NCBI GenBank assembly: GCA_001557505.1
Contig: LSAX01000001.1
Location: 4,526,001-4,590,000 of the forward strand
Direction of reading: 5' to 3'
Length of the DNA: 64,000 nucleotides
Source of the DNA: Reticulascus tulasneorum
Lineage: Eukaryota; Ascomycota; Sordariomycetes; Glomerellales; Reticulascaceae
Part shown: positions 53,576 to 64,000 of the stretch, in pieces
Numbering within the stretch: the stretch's first letter is position 1
How the letters are laid out: every line of letters begins with the position of its first letter
Made by a program: the position numbers and the translations under genes
The notes under the pieces: generated by a model
The model's database searches: none
Told to the model about the DNA's origin: nothing
The model's input: the letters and a program-made list of their open reading frames with translations, nothing else

Positions 53576-55982
53576 TCAAATAATACTATTAGAAGATTCA
53601 CCTTTGCTGCCAGAGAACTCCGGCGGTATGTTCGCGAATAGGTTCGGTTTATCACTCTCTGGCAAGTTCGGAAACTTAAAACTTGGACTGGGGCGAAGTG
53701 TGTCTAGCTCAAATATCGAAGGTAGTTCTGTCACATGTCTGTTAACAATGACGTGGTAAGGAAAGTGCTATCCTTATTTATCTCACCTGTCGTCTTACGC
53801 TCCCTGTACTTGTTGAGGAGTTTTAATCCTTGTTTTAGTGCATCATGATCCCGTTGCAACTTTGCTCGGTCTAGTTGATTGCTCTCAGACTCGGCCGCAA
53901 GCAGGCGCAGCGTGTCATCCTCCATGCGGCTAACATCATCTGTTGTGAATATTGATGGGATCTTCATAACTAGGCAGTTCTCCAGTGCCAATACAATTAC
54001 ATTATCGATAAAGGTGCGGAGCGACATCTGTTTGAGTTGGGCGTGTCAGTGAAGGATATTGATTGATACGGGCCCATGAAAAACTCATACATCGTAATAA
54101 GTCTCGGACTTGTCCATAACTTCCTGCAACCTGAACTGGCTCGATATTCGGCCCTCGGGTTCCTTAGCAAGTTGCTCTCGTCCTGCATCGGTGAAAAACT
54201 CTGGCTTGGTCGCGAGAAGCTCGCGGAGAGCTTCGTTCCCAACTTCCTTTCTTTGTCGGCTCGCCAGAAGTGATCGGAATTCCGCATCACGAGGTTGTGG
54301 GTGGCCTTTTTTAAAATGATACAAGAGTTCTTGAAGCTTTCCTTCAAGAACTTCAGTCTTTTCCTCGAAAAAAGGGTCCACAACATTGCGACAAATGGCC
54401 AGGAAAGGGGTTTCATCCTCCTGGCCGACAATGTGTGAGAGCAGTCTTTCCACAAATTCCTTGCACATGGCTGTTATAAGCTTAATATGAAAAATTGCGA
54501 TCGCCTCCCATGGCTGCGATTGGTCACGGAAGAGTTTCAGGGCCAACTGGTTGTTGGACGTCCCAGGAAACTCGTTGCCCTGATTCACAGACGAAAGCGT
54601 TTCCAACTCTGCTGTGATGCTACTAAGTTTTATTTTTTCGGGTCTTGGAACTTGTACGCGCTCGCTATCTTCTTGACGTACAGAGGAGTTTCAATCTCTC
54701 GACTGTTGTCGCTGCTGGTGGATGGTTTAGCATCTGGGTAGATCACGGTGCGACGCGCGCCTCTTGTCGATAGTACGTATGCGAAGGCGCGGTTCATATC
54801 TCGTATCAAGGCCCTTAGCTTCCTAATTCTTCCATCGTGTCCATCCTCTGGATAGAGTTCTCCAAAGAACTCGTCTCCGTAGTTTCCATCAATGGCATCA
54901 GAGGAGCGTGCATAGAACTGCGATGCGATCTTGTCTAGGAAAATCCGAAGTTCTCTCGGAGATGTGCGTGCTTCCCCGAGGTTCCTAAGCCGGCCTTGGA
55001 ACTCTATAATCTTGGACTCAATATTTACTATGAGGCCTTGTAGGTGCTTCTGGATGTGGCGTAAGAGGATCTTGCTGAGCTTCGTGCGAAGTCTTGCAAC
55101 ACCTCGATTGTCGGGCGGGAGCGAGGACCATGGGGTTGAGTCAAAGAGTTCTCGCTCCCGCCGGTCTCTCTCATCGTCTGAGTCAGATTTTTCTGCTTCA
55201 CTTCGGTTTCTAACCACGTGCCATCCAAGCGAGAGGTAATGTGACTTGTCAAGGTTCTTAGAAAGAAGCAGGATCTCCTCCCCATCTGGTCCAGGTAGGA
55301 GCAGGTCAGGCTTGGTGATGACACCCAAAGTGCGTTCGCCCTTTTTGTCATGTTCTTTGACTTTGGTCAGAATGGTTTGTTGAATCATATCGTTTCGGGC
55401 GGATATGATGGCTAGAATGATGCTATTATTGCGTTCCATATAACGGTCTGCGAGACGTTCGACAATAGCCTGACCCTTTGTGGACTGTTTCTCGTTATGC
55501 GAGTGGTAGAATCCAGGGAGGTCGACCAATGTCAGGTGAGGCAACTCCGGCCCGCAGACTTCAACTCGTAACACGTCTTCGGAGATTCCAGTGTCGTCAT
55601 GGAAAATTCTCTTCTCCGCGTCTGCAATGATTTGAGGTAGCTCGTCCTTGCCGAACTTGATCTCGCTATAGGGCCTCATATCCGATACGGTACCATTAGA
55701 AGCATGGATGTGCACATCCACTTTGGTCTTCTCTTCGGTCCGTAAGACAAGCTCAGTTGCGAATCTCGTGCCCAAGCCTGCCTTGGACGGAAATCGGACC
55801 CTCGAAAGAGCTTCTAGTACCGAGCTCTTCCCTGATGATTGATCGCCAACAACAACGATTTGCGGCAGGCCGACAACTCGGTCAACCTTGTACTTGCGCA
55901 GGTTATCGATGATATCCAGAAGCGCTTTCTGCTCGCTCTGCAGCTCATTCAGAGCGGTAGAATCTAGTGGAACGCCCTCCAT
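53576..55982 (-). CDS. dynamin-like large GTPase, interrupted by a one-base frameshift
   Basis: Exons 55982-54091, 54027-53787 and 53727-53576. The GTPase domain is clear: GDQSSGKSS (G1), GTRFAT (G2), DLPG (G3) and TKPD (G4). The middle/stalk region follows, and exon 2 has the look of the GTPase effector domain (LRTFIDNVIVLALENCLV...). The reading frame stops at 54630-54632, directly after an A6 tract (54633-54638 on the plus strand as T6). In the shifted frame the family sequence continues at once (SSITAELETLSSVNQGNEFPG). The exon sum is 2285, one base short of 762 codons, so a single missing base explains everything. It could be a sequencing error, a real null allele or slippage on the A tract. 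Such Mx/dynamin-like proteins remodel membranes; the cellular role here is unknown. Confidence 0.85.
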
Positions 55983-57172
55983 GTCGAGTGCGCAGTATCG
56001 AACTGATGCTCAAAGAAATATTGTCGTAACCTTGTTACTAATTTTGGACTTCTGATCATTATTCGCTCTGGATTTTGAGTAGACGTACTGGAAGTAAGCC
56101 TCGAAGTACCGTTGGCTCAGAATCGCGATGCGGAGAGAGATCTGTTGGGGAGACCCTCCGGCTGATAGCTATCCTAATTAACCAGGAGATATCCATTACA
56201 GCCGCCACAAGTAACGCCTTTGATTGGATAATTACGGTTCCAGGAAACCAACAAGCCTCAGCCTTATCCCTTCGAGTGTCATCCCAGGTCTCCTTGAAGC
56301 GACTGACGTTCAAAAGCATCTAAGCTCAGTACCTGCTTGTTTCAATCGCAGACTTCGGGTATGCTGGTACTGGTATTGATATGTATTACCTACCTACATG
56401 CTTAAATACTGTCTTACTTTTCGAATTATGGCGCCGCAGCGCAAAAGAATTTTTCCCGCAAGCTTTGCAAAAACCTAAGTAATATGGGGTGTTTTGAGTC
56501 TGAGCGAATTTGGTACTGAAAACCCTCGCTGGACTATTCTTGGATCGGCCATTGGGTTCGCATGACACCTTTACGCTTGTGACTTGACTGCAGGTGTCGA
56601 ATTGGATAGCATTGATCTCTTCCAAGTATGGAATAAAGCTGAAACACATTAAACAACAATAAATGCGGGCTTTTAGGTGCTGTCTTGCCTATAATGTTCG
56701 TGCATCGTGCACTACGCTATTTTTGATGCGATTCATTGGACCAGATCTCTGCTGTCGTCAAACCACCCTCGTCTCTGTCGTGGGAACTCTCGATGTAAGA
56801 CAGACAATTAGACTCGAGCTGTCGGGTGGTCGGGGTGGCTCAGGTTCAACCGTAGCTCAGATTAGGTACGATGCGAAGCCCTCCTCCTTCAGTGCTTTGG
56901 GAAACGAAGCTCCCTCTCTGGGAGCACCAACACCAATTTCCCTCCGCTACCGCCCCCTTCATTTCATCCATCGTATCTCGTGTAGCCACCCACGGCGAGA
57001 AATATAAGGCAGCAAGGCATCAAGGGGCTATGAGGCATTTAAGCTGCCGACCCCGCATAATAGAACTTAGAGGGAGACAACAATCAGAAGAGATCGGGAG
57101 AGACCTTGCTGCGAGAAGTCCATCTTATTGCCTGTCCGACCGACCTCCTAATAAGAAGGGTGGTTCTTAGAA
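55983..57172. promoter_or_regulatory. divergent intergenic region, dynamin-like gene / OMP decarboxylase
   Basis: 1190 bp between divergent starts. A TATA-like AAATATAAGG (about 57000-57009) lies 165 bp before the decarboxylase ATG. Nothing else was recognised. Confidence 0.4.
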
Positions 57173-58079
57173 ATGTCCTCGTATTACCAACGATCGCTCG
57201 ACCACCCTCACCCGGTCGCCAGGAGACTCTTTAAGATTGCAGATAACAAGCAGTCGAATCTGATCATCTCTGCTGATCTTACAACAACACAGAGCCTCTT
57301 GAAATGTGCAGATGGTACGTATCTTGGATATACCGTTCACCTTTCAGGTCAAAAACGCTTAGCATATCCGACAATAAATCTGGAGGAAACGCTGACGATG
57401 GCTCCCTATATATCTGGGCCCTTATATCGCAGTGTTCAAGACCCACATTGACATTGTCACCGACTTTTCAGACAAGACTGTACAGGGCCTGAAGTCATTG
57501 GCAAAGAAACACAACTTTCTCATCTTTGAAGACCGAAAGCTCGTTGACATCGGTAATACAGTCAAGAAGCAGTATCATGAGGGAGCACTCCGAATTTCCG
57601 AATGGGCAGATATCGTAAATCTGAGCATTCTCGGCGGTCAAGGGATTATTGAAGCAGTAGACCAGACCATCACAGATCCGGACTTCCCATATCAAGGACA
57701 ACGTGCCTTCCTTTTACTTGCAGAGATGACATCAAAGGGGAGCCTGGCCACAGAAAGATACACGGATCAGTGTGTTTCATTAGCATTAAAATATCCTAGG
57801 TCCGTGATCGGCTTTGTCGCGGATCGATCTCTCACAGCCCCTACAACCGGCACTGATGACCTTCTCGTGTTCACGACCGGCATCAATCTTTTGGAATCTG
57901 GGGATCAACTTGGCCAGCAGTATCAAACGCCCGCAGAAGCCGTTCGCAGGGGATCCGACTTCTTGATAGCTGGCAGAGGCATTTACGACTCGGAATGTCC
58001 CGCAAAGGCGGCAGAGAGATACCGAAATGAGGGTTGGGCAGTATATGTAAAGCGATGCACGGGAGTCAATGAAAACTAG
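57173..58079 (+). CDS. pyrG: orotidine-5'-phosphate decarboxylase, with a defective intron acceptor
   Basis: The family catalyses OMP to UMP, the last step of pyrimidine synthesis. Exon 1 (57173-57314) encodes [20 protein letters not shown]...SADLTTT. Exon 2 carries the active-site Lys in VFKTHIDIV, the D-x-K-x-x-D set in [10 protein letters not shown], and the phosphate-site end LIAGRGIY. The intron starts with a good GTACGT and has a GCTGAC branch-like site at 57391-57396. The expected acceptor position before [11 protein letters not shown] (57410-57411) reads AT, not AG. The next AG (57431-57432) keeps the frame but deletes about seven conserved residues, giving 262 residues. Hence the gene is either mis-spliced, a decaying copy, or uses a non-AG acceptor. 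Whether another copy exists in the genome cannot be seen here. Confidence 0.88.
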
Positions 58080-58436
58080 ACAATTCAGCCCACGCATCAC
58101 ACAAGCAAGTTCTTTTTCACTGCCATACATAAAATGTCGCGGAACCTAAGATAGAGGTAGCCGATCTCATCTGTGATAGCCTTTCTTCAAAGGGGTATTA
58201 GGCGTGTCTGATGCGATGTCGTTAGTGGCGCCATCTCCCCGACAACGGTTTTTGGCTAATAGAGGACATCAAGTAGAAACCTGCGAAATATCACGCAGCC
58301 ACCTTATTCTCAGATCAAATTTACGTGGTCATGAAACTGGCTGCATTTTGGAAGGCAGCGCACAGAGCTTGGCAGTTAAGATCGGAATGGAGGGTCATAC
58401 TGTCATGTCAGTACATGTAGCGCTGGGTGGCGACTA

Positions 58437-58690
58437 CCCGAGGAAGTTCCATCGGTGCTTGAAGATCTACGGAATGGTAGGGCAGCCTTGGTCGGCCCTA
58501 ATTATTGTCATACCCAGCCTGATTCCTGGGGATGGCAGACGCTGCTCGGAATTCCGGAACTGCAGCCCAGCATCCTGTCACAGAGTATCACAGCCTGTAT
58601 CCTGGGAATGTCTGCATTCCACCACCAGAAAGCTAACTTTGTTGGTCTCGGGATTCAAGTCTGTGACAGCTTACCATTCCAGGGTCTACG
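58437..58690 (+). pseudogene. possible fragment of a fungal-specific transcription factor
   Basis: One frame reads PDSWGWQTLLGIPELQPSIL followed by SQSITACILGMSAFHHQ. This resembles the stretch of Zn2Cys6 regulators in which a WxxxLLPQL-type segment precedes an ALGALHHQ-type helix. There is no start, zinc cluster or continuation on either side. Treat it as a weak resemblance. Confidence 0.2.
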
Positions 58691-59892
58691 CCCCTATTCC
58701 CGAGAACCCGGGTCTAGTGATGAAATGCCCGCTGCTTTTCATACGTTCTACTGCCTGCTATGGTCTTCTATTGCTATTCGAATAGAATTTCTCTTCTGAC
58801 ATTTCATGACTTATCAACTACCAAACCCAAAGCTGGGGGTGGCCATTCCCTCACTGGAGCTTCATGTTCTTCGAATACGGCCGTCCAAAGAGGTACAGTG
58901 AGCTTACCATACAGAAAAGGTTCACAATTCCAGATTCATTAGTTTGTCAGGAACACGATCGAAGCTTTGTGCAAGAATTAACCGCTCTGTTTTATGAAAT
59001 AGCTGTAACAAGGGAATCCATTATTTCTCATGATTAAGGACGAACATGATTCTTTTCTACTACCTTAGTACCATTTCCCGGCGCACAAAGTGATCAGGTG
59101 CCATAGCAACTAAAGAAAGATGTCACGAGGATGGCGAACAGTAACAATCTTATATGAGGCTTTCGTAGTAAGCCTCCAGAAGTCTGTCTCATGCTTCCGT
59201 CACAAATAATTTGTGAGAAGCCACGTCTCAAACCTCCATTTGAGCTTCTGATACGTTGGAAAGGGTTCTAACTTCAAAAGATCGAAGAGAACCCCTCCAC
59301 CCCTGAAGCAAAGCAACTGCAGTCCTTGCTCCTCCATAGCGATTTCATAAAAGAAGCCGCCGTTCCGCGGCATGTACGACCATCCCTGCGACTTTTCAAT
59401 GATCAGGGGTCCAGTCAATCATGTTAGGCCGTCTTTGCCGTGCCCTAGAAACCAGTACTATGTATTAGACTACCTTAGTCAGTTTACTAAACATTGGGAG
59501 GGCCTGCGGCGTATACCAGCAGCGTGACTCTGCTAGGAACGGGAACGGCAACATGTCCTGACAGCAATTTGAGGTGATGCTGGGACCTGCATATATCTAT
59601 GCAAAAACATGTACTTGGACTTCTAATCTTGTGAACCAAAGTCTGGTGCGGATTGCCATGTGACGCCAAGTGGAGGTTTCACCAAATCATATCCAGCCCG
59701 CATGCATGGCGATCTGCGGTGCTGTACAATTGGTGACAACACCATGGTTGCGTCCCAAGGGTTCCTTTGTCGCATGTCCCAAGCCAGACCAATCCGGGTA
59801 GAATTTCGGCGGCGAAAACCTGGGTTCACCAAACCATATTGTTCATCTTGACGCATCTACACCAAAATAGCCCTGGCCACGCCTGGGGGAGT

Positions 59893-59909
59893 GGGGGGGG
59901 GGGGGGGGG
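59893..59909 (+). repeat. mononucleotide run of 17 G
   Basis: An uninterrupted G run follows GGGGGAGT. Its length is probably uncertain in the assembly. Confidence 0.85.
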
Positions 59910-61976
59910 TGAGTGCCCAAGGTGCATGTAAGTAAGCCTTACTACGTGGTATATGCATTATTGGTCTGTGCGAGAAGCTAACATCTGTCGCTTACCTGCG
60001 ACCTCGTGTGCGTAGTGGTCCCAGATTGCTAAACGCCGGTTGCATCGACCAGTTGTCCACATGAACCCGCCGAATCTGGAAGCTGGGTAAGGGAGATCTT
60101 CCGCTAGGTGTCTACCTGCCAACACAGGCTTCACGAAAGCTAAATACGAAACTTTTGCGAACGCCATATAGAGTTCAGCGAGTCGGTGTCTAGATGCAAG
60201 ATCAACTTGCCTCTTTTAATGCATCCCGGGTTAGACCGAAGCTGGTTCTTTGTTCTAAGTGGTTGGGAGATTGATTGGGAGGGGAGTGACGACAAAATGT
60301 CCAGATCTGGAGAGCGCACCGGGTACGGAGTACTGTACTGTACATCTCGGGATCTGCGCTCATCCGTTTGGTTCGCCCCAATAGGCCCATTCTCTTCATT
60401 AACCGTTGGATTGCAGCGGGCGCATCGATTTCGCCAGGGTCGCTTTCCCAATTTCTTCTTTTCTTTGACTTTCCACCTCATTTTGTTTTTCGGTCGGTCC
60501 CGTAATACCAGCCCATGCAGCAGCTCAATGAGAGCAGAATAATCACCGAGCGATTTGAATGTACGCATAACTATTCGAAATGCCGCATGTGCCAAGTAGC
60601 ATTAAGGGTGGCATTGGAGGCGTCCAAGAGATATCCAAGAGATGTCCAAGAGATGTTGGGCTGCGCCAAAAGCTTATCTCAACTGTGTCGTTCTTGGCCC
60701 GCGATGGTTGATTCCGGGCTGCCAACTGGGGACCCTGCAACCACAGTATGGAGCCCGACGGCTACGGGACTCCTCCCTTATCAGTCCCTAACGGATCCTC
60801 GTATCTACTGTCTCTATGAACTGTATGTACATACATGTGTACCATGACGGACCCCCGCTCTCCCTCCCGCAATACGCATTGCGCATTATTTGGCATCTTA
60901 CTGCCATGTACCCCGTCCCCTAGTCAGCATTGGACTGGTTATCGTGGGCCGTTGCAGGGGTCCACCTTACGAGCGTGGTGTGTGGCACACGATCGTCCCC
61001 GGGGCAAGAGCCTAAAACCGCGAGCTCGCCGAGGCACGTGGAAGGATTTGGCGCGGAGATCCGCCAAGCCCCAACGACAGACCTCGGGGATAATCTCTAG
61101 CGTCTCAATTGAACGGCGCATTCGAACAGGGCTTCGCGGAAAGATAGAATTGCGGTGCTCCCCTTTTCGACTGACTGTCAGACCTCAAGATACGTAGAGC
61201 AGAGCGAGCGTTATAGGTAAGTTACCGCTAGGTCGAAGAGCTGCTGACCGTCATCATTATCCCTACCCCTAACAGGAAGCTTTAGGCCACCTATATGGAT
61301 GTAGTTTATTTCTAAATTGAAAACGGGGTCATTTACCCTATTGCGCTGTTAAGGGCGTCTAGGAACGCCACAAGGTTGGATCATCCCCCTCTCCCCTAGT
61401 TCCCGCTCCGCAGATGTATGGAGCCACCGTGGGTACTACCGACTCATGCGACTCTCTCTTATGGCTTTTTGCCATCCCTCGGTTATTGACTAGTACCTTC
61501 CTGGTCCATTGGCATGCTACACCTCATACTACCCACATACCCACCAAACCCACGGGGGGGGCCATAGAGATAACATGAGGGCAGATGTGCTGATCCCTGG
61601 TAGCGCCTTCCTAATCGAATGTGAGAGCACGAGATATCAAACGACTCGAACCAGGAGGTGATTGGTAGCCGGGTTCATCGTCTGCTGAGGCGAACTTTTG
61701 TTCAATAGCCTTAGGGGCACTTTTGTTTTCAGTCTGGCTCTATCTGATGGTGTTCTGCTCTGTACGCGCTTGGCTCAAGAAAGAATGTCCTGGTTCCGGC
61801 TGTATTCCTTATCGAGTGGCCAGAGTGACGGTGGCGGGATTGGGATTTTGATTGCTGTCCTCCACAAATACCAGCGGCTATATTTGCAGCTGTCTCCCAC
61901 CGGCCACCGACTTTGATTGACTCGTCTTTTGTTGAGAGCCAACACCCACAGCCAGCAATCACGACAGACCAGCACC

Positions 61977-64000
61977 ATGGGCTTCAGCAAGTGGCGCGGC
62001 AAGACCGAAGAGCGGGCCGTCAATGTCAATGACGGCGCCGAGACCACCGGTACCGACATCCTACCTGAGCTCAACCCCGAGGCAGACTTGAAGCAGTTCA
62101 AGAAGCTGCACAGATGGGATCCGTATCTCGAAATCGAGAAGCTCGATGCTGTCGATGAAGTTCTCCGAACCGGCGACCTCGAGAAGGAGGCAGCCGTGGA
62201 GTCGTCCCTGTTGGTCGATGACTCCCCGTATGCGGAAGTCAGGATTGCTGTAGGTTCACGCCGAGTCTGATTTCATGAAGGATGAATGCTGATTTCGCAG
62301 GTCCCGCCAACTGATGACCTCGACATGCCCGTGAACACCATCCGTGCATGGTTCATCGGTGGTATCTTATGCACTGTCGTTGCTGCCTGCAACGTTCTGC
62401 TCTTCATGAGACGTGCTCCTATCTCGATCACGGCAACTGTCGTCCAGTTGCTCTCCTACCCGTACGTATCTCTTAGCAGGAAATACGGACTAAGGCGTCT
62501 TCATACTGACTCCATCTCCTCAGACTTGGTTGCGGTTGGGCTAGATACATGCCCGAGAAGTCTTTCCGCATTTTCGGCCACGAGATGCATCTTAACCCTG
62601 GTCCATTCAACGTCAAGGAGCACACTGTTGTCACCATCATGACAGCTGCCGGTGCGACTGTCAGCTACGCTTTTGATATCTTGCTCGCCCAAGAGATCTT
62701 TTACAAGCAGTTTTTCGGGTGAGTAAACGCACTCCTACACCCTACTGCAGGAAGGATTATGCTGACAATCCGCTCTAACAGATGGGGCTTCCAACTCCTT
62801 CTCGTCATTTCCACCCAAGCTATGGGTTTCGGTCTGGCTGGAATTCTTCGCCGATTCTTGGTTTGGCCCGCTGCTATGGTGAGTTGTTTCCGATGTTAGC
62901 TTTTACGCAGCGAAGTGATTCCTAACGAGAATAGGTTTGGCCATCAACATTGATCACGACCACCGTCATGCACTCGCTACACGATCACCGAGCATCTGAC
63001 CCATCTACCACCAACGGCTGGAAGATCGGTCGTTACCAGTTCTTCCTCATCGTAGCGCTCGCTACGTTCGTGTACGAGTGGATCCCTCAGGTGTTCGCTA
63101 TCTTCCTGCAGGTCTTTACCTTCGTCTGCTGGATCGCTCCAGAGAACGTTATTGTCAACCAACTTTTCGGTGGACAGACGGGTCTTGGACTTCTGCCCAT
63201 CTCCTTCGATTGGTCTATTATTTCCGGTTGGCTCTACAGCCCTCTCCAGGTCCCAGCATTCGCTCTCATGAACGTCGGTGCTGGTCTGATCTTCATGACC
63301 CTCGCTTGCGTCGGTGTCGCATACGGTGGACCGGATATGTTCAAGTATCTCCCAATTGCGTATGTTTTCCCTCTTGCTCGCATATAGATGCCATACTCAC
63401 TTTTCTTCAGTGCCAACGCCAACTTTGATCGTTACGCTCAGCCTTACAACACGAGCCGTGTTCTTACCGTCGACAGGCAGTTCAACGAGGAGGCTTACCT
63501 CGAGTACTCCCCGCTCATTCTTGGCCCGGCTTTCGGTCTTGCCTACGGTCTTGGCTTTGCCGCTCTTATTTCCACCGTTACTCACGTCGCTCTGTTCTAC
63601 GGCTCTGACATCATTGCTCGAACCAAGTCCGCAAAGTCTGATGAGGCTGATGTGCACATGAGACTTATGCGCAAATACAGAGAGGCCCCAGAGTGGTGGT
63701 TCTTGGCCGCCTTCCTTGTCAGCTTCGCCTTCGGCATGATTGCTTGCCAAGTTTGGGATACTCACTTGACCTGGTGGGCATACATCCTCTGCATTCTCAT
63801 TGCAGTCTTCTTCATTCTTCCCGTCGGTATTATTCAGGCGATTACCAACCAGCAAGCTGGTCTTAACATCGTCACCGAGATGATTATTGGTTACATGTGA
63901 GTATTCTTATTTCCCACCTATCATAATCTTTTACTGACTATGACACTCTAGGCAACCTGGCCGACCCATCGCCATGATGATGTTCAAGAGCTGGGGTTAT
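61977..64000 (+). CDS. OPT-family oligopeptide transporter, 5' part (3' end outside window)
   Basis: Seven exons are visible: 61977-62249, 62301-62461, 62524-62718, 62782-62878, 62935-63359, 63411-63896 and 63952 to the edge. All are GT-AG and in frame. An acidic cytosolic N-terminus (about 100 residues) precedes the first membrane span (TIRAWFIGGILCTVVAACNV). The OPT signature NPGPFNVKEH is present, followed by further spans, and the conserved IVTEMIIGYMQPGRPIAMMM is split by the last intron. Such carriers import tetra- and pentapeptides or glutathione-like compounds with protons at the plasma membrane. The start is MGFSKWRGKTEER; an upstream in-frame ATG at 61917 would add 20 residues of no clear character. 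Confidence 0.93.

Larger units (their letters stand above)
58080..61976. other. 3.9-kb intergenic region, mostly featureless
   Basis: It begins with the decarboxylase 3' end and finishes with the transporter promoter. It contains a possible regulator fragment at 58437-58690 and a 17-G run. Frames elsewhere are short and unsupported. Confidence 0.45.

Noticed and set aside
58204..58785. 193-codon plus-strand frame after the decarboxylase
   Set aside because: Composition is not protein-like; a different frame over the same DNA resembles a regulator fragment better.

Overview
The window is genomic DNA of a filamentous ascomycete (Pezizomycotina, probably Sordariomycetes). Genes are split by short GT-AG introns (about 43-135 bp), the gene families are typical of moulds, and there is an AT-rich transposon relic. 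No bacterial, viral or organellar features were seen.

Region 1 (1-29290) is a secondary-metabolite cluster that runs off the left edge. Left to right it holds: the 3' end of a cytochrome P450 (+), a small SnoaL/NTF2-like protein (-), a second P450 (+), a foldback transposable element plus AT-rich relic (4641-6660), GDP-mannose 4,6-dehydratase (-), a GT1-type glycosyltransferase (+), a short-chain dehydrogenase (+), a stand-alone PKS-type methyltransferase (-), a BAHD-like acyltransferase (-), an FAD monooxygenase (-), an intronless 2947-residue highly reducing polyketide synthase ending in a carnitine-acyltransferase-like domain (+), and a multipass membrane protein (+). From memory, this order matches the published sordarin/hypoxysordarin cluster from sdnF to sdnO (P450, hypothetical/Diels-Alderase, P450, GMD, glycosyltransferase, SDR, trans-acting MT, regulator, FAD oxidoreductase, PKS). 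The exception is that a BAHD acyltransferase sits where the regulator sdnM would be. The inferred product is a glycosylated diterpenoid of sordaricin type. The GMD and SDR would supply a GDP-deoxyhexose, the glycosyltransferase would attach it, and the PKS with its trans methyltransferase would build an acyl chain for the sugar. The terpene cyclase, GGPP synthase and remaining P450s would lie left of the window. Assignment to the sordarin family is inference from gene content and order; no alignment could be run.

The PKS is the most unusual gene. Its C-terminal acyltransferase domain has Asn where the catalytic His of the family is expected. Its internal methyltransferase core is eroded, and its enoylreductase looks degenerate. 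The neighbouring stand-alone methyltransferase and BAHD acyltransferase may supply two of these activities.

Region 2 (30028-64000) looks like ordinary, gene-sparse chromosome. It contains an M14 zinc carboxypeptidase (-), a Ser/Thr-rich GPI-type wall protein (-), an 8-kb stretch without a supportable gene that includes a G-rich minisatellite, a subtilisin-like protease with 11 exons (+), a 1588-codon DUF3433 membrane protein (-), a dynamin-like GTPase with a one-base frameshift in an A tract (-), an orotidine-5'-phosphate decarboxylase gene whose intron lacks the expected acceptor AG (+), a 3.9-kb intergenic stretch, and the 5' part of an oligopeptide transporter (+) cut by the right edge.
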